A DNA stretch of 64,000 nucleotides from Sedimentisphaerales bacterium. GTDB taxonomy: Bacteria; Planctomycetota; Phycisphaerae; Sedimentisphaerales; SM23-30. How positions within the stretch are numbered: the stretch's first letter is position 1; each line of letters begins with the position of its first letter. Below the pieces are notes generated by a model. That model did no database searches. It saw only the letters and a list, made by a program, of their open reading frames with translations, and was not told where the DNA came from. The position numbers and the translations under genes are program-made. Of the stretch, positions 1 through 8,509 are shown one piece after another. The DNA lies in NCBI GenBank assembly GCA_016928435.1, contig JAFGKT010000053.1, forward strand, positions 1-64,000, given 5' to 3'.

Positions 1-120
1 ATCCATTCGTGCCATCTCTATAATCAAAAATGAAAACCAACAAGAAACAATAATGTAAAACTCAAACTAAAAACAATAATCAATCGACCCCGCGGAGCAA
101 ATTTTGCGTATTTATTTGTT

Positions 121-190
121 ATAGCGCCCATCGGAAGCGTCATTTCCCGCCTTTGTACCGTTGGTCAATCTATCCGCGGCGATTCGCCGC
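121..190. repeat. Dispersed CGGAAGCGTC repeat, copy 1
   Basis: The word order TAGCGCCCATCGGAAGCGTC, then CCGTTGGTCAATCTATCC, then GGCGATTCGCCGC recurs at 7503-7570 and 24163-24235. Partial copies of the later words lie at 18449-18500 and 19795-19830. Function is unknown; it is one of several spacer repeat families in this half of the window. Confidence 0.7.
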
Positions 191-228
191 TTCGTGTCCA
201 TTAGTGGTTCTCTTCTGGTGTTTGCGCA

Positions 229-520
229 TTTCCGCTACCGACCAAACCGCGCAAAAATCGCCACCCTAAAAAAACCTCAAATTCTTGAAAAAAACCGACC
301 CAGTCTTAACCAAAACCGATCAAAACTCATTCATTTCTATCGGTTTCTAAACGCCTTTTTCCCCACCTCACACATCCGCGCGCTCCTGATAATTCTCCGC
401 GCCGCGCAACTTCACGCCTCAGGCTCCCACCTACTAAACCAAGCTCACCCGTATCCCACCAACTCTCGCATTTCTCGCCGCGCAAAACCACCGCACTTCC
501 GCTCCATCGCATGCGCATTT
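229..520. repeat. Long dispersed repeat (~290 bp), left copy
   Basis: This stretch aligns over nearly its whole length with 24373-24650, in the same orientation. Shared landmarks in order are GCCACCCT, TTCTTGAAAAAA/TTTTTGAAAAAA, TCTTAACCAAAACCGATCAA, the CGCGCGCT word, CGCGCCGCGCAA, CTACTA(A/G)ACCAAGC and CCCGTATCCCAC. Read on the minus strand both copies hint at a peptide with FDRFWLR, but the left copy has stops in that frame, so a decayed gene or a structured non-coding element are both possible. Confidence 0.75.
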
Positions 521-531
521 CTGCCCTAACG

Positions 532-561
532 TAAGGTGCGCCATGCCCACCATCCCTGACC
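532..561. repeat. GCCATGCCCACC spacer repeat, copy 1
   Basis: TAAGGTGCGCCATGCCCACC followed by ATCCCTGACC. Related copies are at 2008-2033 and 7130-7160, and a more palindromic version is at 11421-11440. The core GGGC-CAT-GCCC can form a short hairpin. Confidence 0.65.
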
Positions 562-745
562 CAAGAACAACTCTAGCCCATGCGGTTACTACCATCGCCC
601 AATCAATCCGCGACAGTCCCCTTGTGATCCCCTGCGTTCTTTCGCGGTTAAAAAATCCCTGACCTTCCACTCTCACTACCGTTAAGATGAAACCCCCGTC
701 TGCCCCCGCTCCGCCCCCGGCAGCTAATCTTCTTATTCGTGACTA

Positions 746-1981
746 TTACGGTTCTCGCCGCGGCTTAATCAACCTCTTGATCGTCGTACCCTGCACCAGT
801 ATCGCGAACGCCACCACTACATAAGTAATCGTCAAAAGCAAATTACGTTGCGGATTAGAAAGCGGAATCGAAAGCGCCAAAGCCACCGCGATACCACCAC
901 GCAGCCCACCCCAAGTCAAAATCCTCGTCGCGCCTTTAGGTAGATCGTGCGTCTTGTCCAGCAGCGCCAAAGGCGCCGCCACCGTAATAAACCGCGCGAT
1001 TAAAACCACAGGTATCAAAATCAGCCCAGCAATCAACGCCTCACCCGATAAACTCAGCACCACCACCTCCAAACCGATCAGCACAAACAAAATCGCGTTT
1101 AGGATACCGTCCACAATCGTCCAGAACATATCCAGATGTTGACGTGTTCGCGCACTCATCGCGAAGTTCCGCCCGTGATTGCCGATCAACAGCCCCGCAA
1201 CCACCATCGCGATAGGTCCTGATGTGTGCAACGCGTGAGCCAGCGAATACCCGCCGAACACCAACGCCAAGGTAATCATAATTTCAATCTGGTAATCGTC
1301 GATAGACTTTAGCAAACGATAAGCCAAATAACCCAAAGCTAGTCCCAGCACTATCCCGCCCCCAGCTTCGATCGCGAACAGCGTCGCGATATGCCCCGCA
1401 CTGCTGCTGCCCATCGAGGCAATCTCCAGCAGAACAATAAAAATAACCACTCCTACCCCGTCATTGAAAAGCGATTCGCCCGCCAGTACCGTTTCGATAC
1501 TCTTTTCGGCCTTGGCTTTTTTCATTATCGCCAGAACCGCGATAGGGTCCGTCGGCGAAATCAAAGCGCCGAAAAGCAAACAATTGATAAACACTACCTC
1601 ATACCCAAATACTCCTGCAATCAAATATGCCCCCCCGCCTATTAATAATGTACTGCCGATTACACCCAGCGTAGCGAATACACCAATCAACCACTTGCGC
1701 TGCCGCAAATCGTTAATGTTCACATGCAGCGCACCAGCGAACAATAACAACGCCAACATACCTTCTAAAAGCAGTTTGTCAAAGTCAATACCGCGGATCG
1801 CCTCCTCAGCCGCCTGTTCCACCTCCCAGCCAAGACCACGCATCACCATCAAACCCAAAGCCACAACCAAAGATGTCAACATCAGCCCAATACTAACCGG
1901 CAGCTTGATAAACCGATGATTGATATAACTAAACACCGCCGTAATAGTAAGCAAAATCGCAGCTAACCCAAACCAATCCAT
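746..1981 (-). CDS. CPA1-family Na+/H+ antiporter
   Basis: Polytopic inner-membrane cation/proton antiporter of 411 residues, about the usual transmembrane-core length for bacterial CPA1 proteins. Around a dozen hydrophobic segments are visible. The family signature around residues 130-175 is present: a TDP motif in LISPTDPIAVLAIMKKA, followed by the GESLFNDG motif, which carries acidic residues needed for ion exchange in CPA antiporters. The ATG at 1981 is chosen because AAAGG lies about 8 bases upstream; a GTG three codons earlier overlaps that site. There is no long C-terminal cytoplasmic tail. It is a single gene, with spacer repeats on both sides. Role by family: pH and Na+ homeostasis. 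Confidence 0.9.
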   Translation of the reverse strand: MDWFGLAAILLTITAVFSYINHRFIKLPVSIGLMLTSLVVALGLMVMRGLGWEVEQAAEEAIRGIDFDKLLLEGMLALLLFAGALHVNINDLRQRKWLIGVFATLGVIGSTLLIGGGAYLIAGVFGYEVVFINCLLFGALISPTDPIAVLAIMKKAKAEKSIETVLAGESLFNDGVGVVIFIVLLEIASMGSSSAGHIATLFAIEAGGGIVLGLALGYLAYRLLKSIDDYQIEIMITLALVFGGYSLAHALHTSGPIAMVVAGLLIGNHGRNFAMSARTRQHLDMFWTIVDGILNAILFVLIGLEVVVLSLSGEALIAGLILIPVVLIARFITVAAPLALLDKTHDLPKGATRILTWGGLRGGIAVALALSIPLSNPQRNLLLTITYVVVAFAILVQGTTIKRLIKPRREP

Positions 1982-2007
1982 AGAATACACCTTTTACCAT
2001 GAAAACG

Positions 2008-2033
2008 GGTAGGCCATGCCCACCATCCCTGAC
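2008..2033. repeat. GCCATGCCCACC spacer repeat, copy 2
   Basis: GGGTAGGCCATGCCCACC followed by ATCCCTGAC, between the antiporter start and the end of the downstream membrane-protein gene. Confidence 0.65.
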
Positions 2034-2069
2034 TAAAATTGAAATCAATATTGACGCGGGATAATCGCT

Positions 2070-2783
2070 TTAGAAGATATCTTCCAAAACCGGCTGCACC
2101 ATCAACGGCTTTACATTTTCCGCAACCTCACCTGCATTCTCAAGCTCAGTATTCAAATTAACCCCCGATGCAACCTCTGCCCCCGCTGTCTTCGGTTCGA
2201 CAACGACTAATTCCGGACTATTCTGCCAATCTATCATCTGTTGACCCAAAGAATCAATCAAACCCGTTGGCTGCTCGAAAAGCTTACAACTAATGCCGTC
2301 CAGTTGCTCCGCGATCTCCGCCGGAACTTCGTTAATACCTTTCTCACTATGCCACAGTTTGCACGCCCAAGCCAACATCTGCGGACTCAATAAACACATC
2401 GTCGGATGCTTTAACCGAGCGCCCCGAACCATCTGCCGCAGCAATTTCTGCTCAGACGGTTCCAGTTGCAATTGCTTCAGCAAATCTTCAAACAGCTTTT
2501 GCGGGTCATTCACCGCCGGCAAATAAGGAGTCTTATGGTTCCGACGAAAAACAATAGCACGCCAAACCACCAGCACCACAATCAACAGCAACACCAGCGA
2601 CAAAATGTAACCGGTATTGTCCGATGGTTTCGTCATCGCGTCTTGCGCCGCTCGAAAATTCGCCGGCAAATCCTCCGCCCCCCACAAACCACCACACAAC
2701 AAACAGACCATAACCCCTGCTGCTACAGCTCCAGACAACAGCGACTCTTTGCCTAGTCGTAATCTCCCCTTAAACCATAGCAT
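2070..2783 (-). CDS. Membrane protein of unknown function, coupled to HEAT-repeat protein
   Basis: A 237-residue protein I do not recognise. The N-terminus (MLWFKGRLRLGKESLLSGAV) leads into a hydrophobic stretch resembling a signal or anchor, followed by a short extracytoplasmic linker and a second strong transmembrane segment (LSLVLLLIVVLVVWRAIVF), then a soluble, mostly helical acidic C-terminus. The ATG at 2783 overlaps the last codons of the upstream HEAT gene by 14 bases and has GGAG about 8 bases upstream, so translational coupling is likely. A longer frame to 3116 exists but lies wholly inside the HEAT gene and has no matching signal, so I reject it. The pair probably acts together at the membrane (inference). 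Confidence 0.7.
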   Translation of the reverse strand: MLWFKGRLRLGKESLLSGAVAAGVMVCLLCGGLWGAEDLPANFRAAQDAMTKPSDNTGYILSLVLLLIVVLVVWRAIVFRRNHKTPYLPAVNDPQKLFEDLLKQLQLEPSEQKLLRQMVRGARLKHPTMCLLSPQMLAWACKLWHSEKGINEVPAEIAEQLDGISCKLFEQPTGLIDSLGQQMIDWQNSPELVVVEPKTAGAEVASGVNLNTELENAGEVAENVKPLMVQPVLEDIF

Positions 2784-4650
2784 AGATTTGCTCCAGTTGC
2801 GTAATGTCAAAAGGCTTGTAAGGAGTATCAGCCTTCGTTTCCTCGCGAGGCCGAAGACGGCTCTGTTGAATCTGATCCACCAGCCACCGAGCGCTGCGGC
2901 GATGCTGCGAACGGCGGTCCGAAACCATTTGACGAATCGCCGATTGCGCTGAGTCAACTTTCCAACTAAGCTGAGCTTTGATCGCGTTCGCGCGAATGCG
3001 ACTGTTGTCACTTTGGGTAAGCCGTGCAATGATCTCCCCAGCTTGACGCAAGTCACGCTGCTCCACTGCTTCAACAGCGTTTGCTTGAACCCGCTGGTCT
3101 TTATCACACAACGCATGAATCAAACATTCCGTAGATGGCACATCTTGTTGATCGTGCATTTGACCCAACGCCGCCACCGCGCAACTGCGTACCATACGGT
3201 TTCGGTCCTGCGCTAGTTGCATCAACTGCTGTTTTGCGATATCCGTTTTGTCCAGTAACCGCGCGATCCGAATAGCCTTGAGTCGATTCTCCGGATTACG
3301 ATCCTCAAAATAAGGCAGCCAGTTCTTCTCCGCGTCAGGATCGATCTTGAACACCGCCTGCCCCGCTGCGATCCTATGTCGCCTCTCTAATCGATCAAAC
3401 CGCTTCCAATAAATCTTGAACGCGAAACCCTTGCATGCTCGCGCAGCCGTCTCACGCACCGGTTCATGGTGCGAACCCAATTGACGAATCAGCATCTGAT
3501 GCAAATTCGTAGGCCTTAACCGAATGATCTCCTTTTGCGCCAATTCCGCCAAAAGACACCGGCTCGAACCCAAAGCCCGCTGCAACGCGCCCAAACGATC
3601 CGCCTCAGGCAATTGTGTCAGATATTCGATAACGCGACCCACCACCGCCGCAGATCCGTACTCCGCGATTTTGCACAAATAACGCGCCAACTCATCGTTT
3701 CTAACCCCAAACTTCGTCACCAGATTAAACAACACCGCCAGGTCATCACCATGCATCTGTGACAAAGGCAGCCCCGCACCACGAAACCAAACAGGATTAT
3801 GAATCAACTGCAGAGCTTTGTTTATCTCCGGATCATTCAGGTTCTCTACCGCGTGGGCAATCGCAATAATATACCCCGCCCGCCCATGACCCGAACCATG
3901 ACCCGAACCATGAACCGAACCATGAACCGAAATCGCGCGCGCAGCCTTAGCGCGCAAATTTGTACGCTTCAAAGCCCCCACACAAAAACCCGCCAACTCC
4001 ACCGCGTCACAAGTTAACAGCAACCGAACAACCGCTTCGGTAACTTCGTCGTGCGGCAAATCAAAACATTGCCAAAAATCACTGTCGTCCGCGGACACTA
4101 TTATCATCGAAGCTAATACCGCCTCCATCCTCTGATGACGCGGATAACTCTGCAAACCTTTCGCTAAAGCACTGCGTAACGAATGCACACCCAAAGACCC
4201 AGCCGATGACGGCTTCAGTTGCCCAGCCGTGCCGCCGCCCAAAGCCCGACTGAAATTTATCAACGTAGCGCCCGCACGCCGCCCAATTTCGCAGTCGCTA
4301 TCACCCAGCATCTCGACAATAACATCCGCTAAGTGATAACTCTGTGTTTGTTCAATAATAGTAATCACACTTTTGCGAACCGCCGCGTTGCCTGATTGCG
4401 CCGCAATACGCAATCCGCCCGCCAACTTCTGCGGGTTATGAATAATGCTTTCCTGCCATTCACTATCAAAGGTGTGGAACTGGCGAATGATCGCGGCCGT
4501 GGCGTCGGTTTGACCACGCTGAACAGCCGTCTCCAAAAGAACCTTCCGGCATGATTCCTCAGCACGGTCCAAACCAAGCAGCAACGCCTGGTCAGCAGCG
4601 CGATTCTCCGTCTCACGAAGAAATTTGTATATAGTCTCTACTTGCGACAC
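2770..4650 (-). CDS. HEAT-repeat protein
   Basis: A 626-residue soluble protein composed largely of helical repeats of the HEAT/PBS-lyase type. Recurrent words such as NRMVRSCAVAALGQM, DQRVQANAVEAVEQ, NSRIRANAIKAQ and EPVRETAARACKGF mark successive repeats toward the C-terminus. Such proteins are scaffolds for protein-protein contacts. The start is a GTG at 4650 with GAGGCGG upstream. Around residue 245 a Gly/Ser/Val/His linker is encoded by a 12-base tandem repeat (3885-3932). The gene overlaps the membrane-protein gene 2070-2783 and probably forms a two-gene operon with it. It is divergent from the aminotransferase gene. Confidence 0.8.
   Translation of the reverse strand: MSQVETIYKFLRETENRAADQALLLGLDRAEESCRKVLLETAVQRGQTDATAAIIRQFHTFDSEWQESIIHNPQKLAGGLRIAAQSGNAAVRKSVITIIEQTQSYHLADVIVEMLGDSDCEIGRRAGATLINFSRALGGGTAGQLKPSSAGSLGVHSLRSALAKGLQSYPRHQRMEAVLASMIIVSADDSDFWQCFDLPHDEVTEAVVRLLLTCDAVELAGFCVGALKRTNLRAKAARAISVHGSVHGSGHGSGHGRAGYIIAIAHAVENLNDPEINKALQLIHNPVWFRGAGLPLSQMHGDDLAVLFNLVTKFGVRNDELARYLCKIAEYGSAAVVGRVIEYLTQLPEADRLGALQRALGSSRCLLAELAQKEIIRLRPTNLHQMLIRQLGSHHEPVRETAARACKGFAFKIYWKRFDRLERRHRIAAGQAVFKIDPDAEKNWLPYFEDRNPENRLKAIRIARLLDKTDIAKQQLMQLAQDRNRMVRSCAVAALGQMHDQQDVPSTECLIHALCDKDQRVQANAVEAVEQRDLRQAGEIIARLTQSDNSRIRANAIKAQLSWKVDSAQSAIRQMVSDRRSQHRRSARWLVDQIQQSRLRPREETKADTPYKPFDITQLEQIYAMV
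3885..3932 (-). repeat. 12-base in-frame tandem repeat in HEAT gene
   Basis: Four units of CATGACCCGAAC or CATGAACCGAAC (+ strand) in direct tandem encode a (Gly-Ser-Gly/Val-His) linker. Because the unit is a multiple of three, slippage would change linker length without a frameshift. Confidence 0.85.
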
Positions 4651-4930
4651 CGTTTACCGCCTCATTACTATAAATCAATAAAACACAGCGCAAAATCAGA
4701 CCGCTATTTATGTAGTTATCGGTACTAAGCCGACAAGTTCTTGATTGTTTGACACCTATCGCCCCGCCTCCAACCGCCCGCCCGCCAAGCACCTCAGCCA
4801 TCTCAAGGTTGCATTCCCGCGATAGTGCGTATAAATTGAAGACTGCACCGCAAGCCAACCCCCGATGTGAACACCTGTTGTACAGCCATAAGTATCGCTA
4901 ATACAATTATTTACATTTTTGGACCAATAT

Positions 4931-6112
4931 ATGAAAATCAGCCGGACAGCCAATTCCGTGGATAAATCGATGACAATGGCGATCACAGCCCGGGCCGCTG
5001 AGATGTCCGCCGCGGGCCTGGATATTATCAGTTTTAGTGTTGGCGAGCCGGATTTCGCCACCCCACCCAGTATCGTCGAATCCGCCCACACCGCGTTGAC
5101 CCAAGGTCAGACCAAATACGGCCCAGCAGGCGGAATCCCGTCCTTACGCCAAGCAATATCCGATAAACTACTGCGAGAAAACAACTTAAGATACACCCCC
5201 GAGCAGGTCGTAGTAACCGTCGGAGCCAAACAAGCCTGCTACGAAGCTATCCATGCCCTAATTGACCCAGGCGACGAAGTACTCATTCCCGCCCCATATT
5301 GGGTCAGCTACCCTCAGATGGTAAAACTAGTAGGAGGTCTCTGCCGCGTCATTCCCACTCACCAAAACGACAATTACAAACTAAAGCCCGACGCCCTCGC
5401 AGCCGCTATCACCAAACGCTCCCGTATGTTGATTCTAAATTCCCCCAACAATCCGGGCGGTTTCTGCTATACCCCCCAAGAACTCCGAGCCCTCGCCCAA
5501 GTCCTAAAACAAACCGATATCGTCGTACTCTCCGATGAAGTGTACGAAAAGCTCATCTATCAAGACACTGTCTTTTCCAGTTTCGCCGCTGCCGCGCCCG
5601 AGATGTTCGAACGCACCATTACCATTAACGGCTTCAGTAAAAGCTACGCCATGACGGGTTGGCGTATCGGTTACGTTGCCGCCCCCATTGAAATCGCCCA
5701 AGCAATCGAACGCCTGCAATCGCACATGACGACAGGCCCCACAACCTTCTGCCAAATCGCCGCACTAACAGCCCTACAAAACACTGCCGAAGACGTAGAA
5801 CAAATGCGCCAAGCATTCGCCCAACGCGCAGCATTAATCCATCAGCGTCTAACAAATCTCCCAGATGTAACCTCTGTCCCCCCCACCGGCGCGTTCTATG
5901 TGTTCCCCGATGTATCCCTTTGGTACCAACGCCTAGGCGTAGCCGGCAGCGTCGATTTCTGCCAACGACTGCTTACCGAAGCGCATGTCGCGTGTGTACC
6001 CGGCACCGCCTTCGGCTGCGACAACAACATCCGTCTAAGTTTTGCCGCGGACATCAAACAAATTGAAACCGGAATGGATAGAATCAAAACATGGCTGGCA
6101 AAATATGCGTAA
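4931..6112 (+). CDS. aspC: Aspartate-type aminotransferase (class I/II, PLP)
   Basis: Pyridoxal-phosphate aminotransferase of 393 residues, matching the Ib subgroup of aspartate aminotransferases in length. Visible signatures: the substrate/PLP region FSVGEPDFATP near the N-terminus, the NSPNNPGG motif (about residues 168-175), DEVYEKLIY with the ring-binding Asp, and the Schiff-base lysine in GFSKSYAMTGWRIGY at Lys237. A C-terminal Arg in NIRLSFA fits the carboxylate-binding arginine. The ATG at 4931 is preferred over an upstream in-frame TTG (4919). The likely reaction is aspartate plus 2-oxoglutarate to oxaloacetate plus glutamate, although prephenate or related acceptors cannot be excluded. 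It stands alone, divergent from the HEAT operon. Confidence 0.9.
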   Translation: MKISRTANSVDKSMTMAITARAAEMSAAGLDIISFSVGEPDFATPPSIVESAHTALTQGQTKYGPAGGIPSLRQAISDKLLRENNLRYTPEQVVVTVGAKQACYEAIHALIDPGDEVLIPAPYWVSYPQMVKLVGGLCRVIPTHQNDNYKLKPDALAAAITKRSRMLILNSPNNPGGFCYTPQELRALAQVLKQTDIVVLSDEVYEKLIYQDTVFSSFAAAAPEMFERTITINGFSKSYAMTGWRIGYVAAPIEIAQAIERLQSHMTTGPTTFCQIAALTALQNTAEDVEQMRQAFAQRAALIHQRLTNLPDVTSVPPTGAFYVFPDVSLWYQRLGVAGSVDFCQRLLTEAHVACVPGTAFGCDNNIRLSFAADIKQIETGMDRIKTWLAKYA

Positions 6113-6123
6113 GCGGTTAACCA

Positions 6124-6155
6124 GCGGTTTGCGCTTGCTTTTTGTAGGAAACCGC
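6124..6155 (+). terminator. Possible hairpin after aminotransferase gene
   Basis: GCGGTTT (6124-6130) pairs with AAACCGC (6149-6155) just after the stop codon. There is no clear following T-tract, so this is only a candidate terminator. Confidence 0.35.
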
Positions 6156-6242
6156 GATATCTTCCACATCTGATGGATATAGAGTGTAGCCTTGGGAAAC
6201 CGCTGCTAAAATACGTGATATGCTTAAATGGAGGTTATTACA

Positions 6243-7100
6243 ATGGGAAAATTCTCAAACACATGGTCGTTGATGGGCGAATCCTACCAGGTACTCAAGC
6301 AAGATAAAGAATTACTTTTATTTCCGCTAATATCGGGCATCTGCTGTTTACTGGTGGTTGCTTCTTTTGCCATTCCGATCATCGCAGCTGATTCATGGCA
6401 ACCTCCCAACCGCGAAGCAACCGTTGGCGATCAAGTGGGATACTATTCAATTCTGTTCCTGTTTTATTTCTGCATGTATTTTGTCATTACCTTCTTTAAT
6501 GTCGCCATTATTGCTTGTGCCACGATTCGTCTGCAGGGCGGCAACCCAACGGTCGCCGACGGCATCAAAGCGGCAATGTCACGGTTCCACCTCATCTTCG
6601 GTTGGGCCTTGATCTCAGCGACCGTCGGTGTCATCTTGCGTATGATCGAGGACCGCTCTAAATGGGTCGGCCGTTTGGTCGCGGCTCTATTGGGAACAGC
6701 CTGGACAGTAGTCAGTTTTCTGGTCGTCCCCGTTATGGTTGTGGAAAACAAATCACCAATAGCTGCCCTAAAGGAGTCAACCAAATTACTGCGTCAAACG
6801 TGGGGTGAGCAAATTATAAGCAACTTCAGCTTTGGTATGGTCTTTTTTCTATTGGCAATACCAGCTTTTCTGTTGGCCGGTTTCGGCATCTTCATGCTCG
6901 TTAGCGGCAGCGCAATCATCGCCGGAATATGTTTCGCCGTGTCTATCTTATACGCCATAATCTTGTCGCTCATCCAATCAACTCTTTCCTGTATCTTTCA
7001 GGCAAGTTTGTTTTTCTATGCCCGCGATAACCAACTGCCCGCCGGTGCCGCTTTCTCGCGCAATAGTATGAATGACGCTTTTGGCCCTAAGGGTGATTAA
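6243..7100 (+). CDS. Polytopic membrane protein, DUF6159-like
   Basis: A 285-residue integral membrane protein. It begins MGKFSNTWSLMGESYQVL followed by DKELLLFPLISG, a pattern I associate with the DUF6159 family, whose function is unknown. About six hydrophobic segments are visible, with a conserved-looking central stretch WTVVSFLVVPVMVVENKSP and KESTKLLRQTWGEQ. The start at 6243 is fixed by TGGAGG at 6229-6234, eight bases upstream; an in-frame ATG at 6228 overlaps that site and is therefore unlikely. The gene is monocistronic and ends before a repeat-rich spacer. Its G and C are more balanced than in neighbouring genes. Confidence 0.7.
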   Translation: MGKFSNTWSLMGESYQVLKQDKELLLFPLISGICCLLVVASFAIPIIAADSWQPPNREATVGDQVGYYSILFLFYFCMYFVITFFNVAIIACATIRLQGGNPTVADGIKAAMSRFHLIFGWALISATVGVILRMIEDRSKWVGRLVAALLGTAWTVVSFLVVPVMVVENKSPIAALKESTKLLRQTWGEQIISNFSFGMVFFLLAIPAFLLAGFGIFMLVSGSAIIAGICFAVSILYAIILSLIQSTLSCIFQASLFFYARDNQLPAGAAFSRNSMNDAFGPKGD

Positions 7101-7129
7101 TACTTCAGTTAATCAAAAACTGTCCCCGG

Positions 7130-7160
7130 TAGGGTGTGCCATGCCCACTATCCCTGACCA
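7130..7160. repeat. GCCATGCCCACC spacer repeat, copy 3
   Basis: TAGGGTGTGCCATGCCCACT followed by ATCCCTGACCA, closely matching 532-561 including the trailing CCCTGACC. Confidence 0.65.
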
Positions 7161-7190
7161 AAGAAAAACTCTAACCCCTAACGTATTAGG

Positions 7191-7227
7191 GTGGGTAATT
7201 TCGGGCAACCTGCCCGATGTTACCCAC
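7191..7227. repeat. Nested perfect palindrome
   Basis: Outer arms GTGGGTAA (7191-7198) and TTACCCAC (7220-7227) enclose inner arms CGGGCA (7202-7207) and TGCCCG (7211-7216). The symmetric nested design resembles a REP-type element. I see only one copy in this window. Confidence 0.6.
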
Positions 7228-7390
7228 GCGGTTCCCTGACCTATGGCCCACATTGCACTCTAGGCCAACCCCCCCGCGTACAAATCCCGCCCCTGGCAGC
7301 TAATTTCTTATTAGTGACTATTAGTGTGAATTAGTGGTTCTCTTCTTTTTCGCGTATTTCGTTAAAATTCCCTGACCAACTCCAATAAAA

Positions 7391-7426
7391 AAACGCCGAC
7401 AGAACCTTACGATCCTGCCGGCGTTT
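7391..7426. terminator. Bidirectional terminator candidate
   Basis: AAACGCCG (7391-7398) pairs with CGGCGTTT (7419-7426), with A-rich sequence to the left and a T-run in the right arm. It lies between the converging DUF6159-like gene and the isomerase gene, so it may serve both. Confidence 0.6.
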
Positions 7427-7502
7427 ACAAATAGTTTTCTCACCCCATCCGAAAAAACCTAATAAGCTCTCCGTTACCTTTAAGAGTTAATCTATTTATT
7501 AA

Positions 7503-7570
7503 GGAAGCACCCAGCGGAAGCGTCACAGCCCAACCGACTGCCGTTGGTCAATTTATCCGTCGCGATTCGC
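7503..7570. repeat. Dispersed CGGAAGCGTC repeat, copy 2
   Basis: CCCAGCGGAAGCGTC, GCCGTTGGTCAATTTATCC and GCGATTCGCG follow in the same order as at 121-190. The right end overlaps the last codons of the isomerase gene that ends at 7553. Confidence 0.65.
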
Positions 7571-8434
7571 GACCGCAGCGATGATTCTTTCCATCCGCCG
7601 CCCGTACTCAACATATGTGTCATACTTCAACTGCGATTCGGACTTCACCGAATCATCATGGAACACCACCGCGATATGCGGCTCAATCGAAATACCGCCG
7701 TCATAACCACGCCCCAGCAAATCCTTCATAATCCGCGGCACTTCCGCGGTCCCCTCATCCGGATACGTAAACACCGCTTTGTCTTCCTTCGTATCCCAAT
7801 ATCCATCCTTGATATGGATATAAGCAATGTGTTCTTTAACGTGATCGTAGAACTCCCACGCCGACTGCTTCGGATAAGGTTTCGCTTTCGTTCGGTCATC
7901 TGCGAACACCGGGTTGCCCGTATCGAACACCAACTTCAAGCCCGGCACATTCTCCAGCAGCTTCAGCGTATAAGGCCAACCCATGCCGCCGTAGTTCATG
8001 CAGTTTTCATGAACCGCTGTAATCCCAGCGTCCGCGAAACGTTTGTGAATCTCACGCAACCGGCTGAAGCGTTCTTCTTCCATCTGATCGTCCGGACCCC
8101 AGCCCGGCAAAACCGCGAAACTCATTATCCGTATCAACTTCGTACCCAAACGCTGCATCCGCGGTATCGCTCGCTCCAACTCCGCGATCGAAGAATCCAT
8201 CGGCTCATCAATCTTCTTGCCCCAGTTCGCTATCGCTGAACCAAAACAATTAATCTTAACACCGGCGTCCGCCAACTTGCCCGCGACCTCGTCAAACTTA
8301 TCGTCCGGCAAATCATGAATATTAACCCCGTCAATATTCCGCGACTCAATATTCTCCCAACCTAATTCCTTCGTCGCGCGAATCTGACCATCAATGTCAA
8401 CCGCTGCTTCGTCCGCAAATCCTGTCAAATACAT
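7553..8434 (-). CDS. Sugar phosphate isomerase/epimerase (TIM barrel)
   Basis: A 293-residue protein of the xylose-isomerase-like TIM-barrel superfamily. Visible barrel elements: YLTGFADEA at strand 1, GWENIESRNIDGVNIHDLPD, GVKINCFGSAIANWGK, KLIRIMSFAVLPGW, ITAVHENCMNYGGMGW with the metal-ligand Glu, LKLVFDTGNPVFA with the Asp, AYIHIKDGYWD with His/Asp, and GGISIEPHIAVVFHD with the last Glu/His. These are the usual metal-binding positions. The ATG at 8434 has GGAG six bases upstream. The substrate cannot be read from sequence. The last few codons fall in a dispersed repeat. It lies 75 bases downstream of a second isomerase on the same strand, probably one operon. Confidence 0.85.
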   Translation of the reverse strand: MYLTGFADEAAVDIDGQIRATKELGWENIESRNIDGVNIHDLPDDKFDEVAGKLADAGVKINCFGSAIANWGKKIDEPMDSSIAELERAIPRMQRLGTKLIRIMSFAVLPGWGPDDQMEEERFSRLREIHKRFADAGITAVHENCMNYGGMGWPYTLKLLENVPGLKLVFDTGNPVFADDRTKAKPYPKQSAWEFYDHVKEHIAYIHIKDGYWDTKEDKAVFTYPDEGTAEVPRIMKDLLGRGYDGGISIEPHIAVVFHDDSVKSESQLKYDTYVEYGRRMERIIAAVANRDG

Positions 8435-8509
8435 CAAAAACTCCTATTCCATATTTACCGTATCGCCGGCATCTTGCCGACACCCTGCTTCGTCATGTCC
8501 GCCATCTCA

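Larger units (their letters stand above)
1..745. other. Gene-free left edge containing dispersed repeats
   Basis: No convincing gene is visible. Open frames here are short, rich in Arg, Ser and Pro, and have no Shine-Dalgarno sequence. The stretch holds a copy of the CGGAAGCGTC repeat (about 121-190), the left copy of a long dispersed repeat (229-520), a GCCATGCCCACC repeat (532-561) and a short CCCCCGGCAGCTAATCTTCTTATT-type remnant near 713-740 that recurs around 7300. This is typical of the repeat-filled spacers in the left 25 kb. Confidence 0.6.
7101..7552. other. Repeat-filled spacer between convergent genes
   Basis: No gene is visible. It contains a GCCATGCCCACT repeat (7130-7160), a nested hairpin (7191-7227), a CCCCTGGCAGCTAATTTCTT remnant (about 7293-7320) related to one near 715, a terminator-like hairpin (7391-7426) and the start of a CGGAAGCGTC repeat. 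Confidence 0.6.

Noticed and set aside
161-529. 122-codon open frame in the left spacer
   Set aside because: Arg/Ser/Pro-rich, no ribosome-binding site, and it lies across a dispersed repeat.
2784-3116. N-terminal extension of the membrane protein at 2070
   Set aside because: It lies wholly inside the HEAT gene, and the ATG at 2783 has GGAG at proper spacing.
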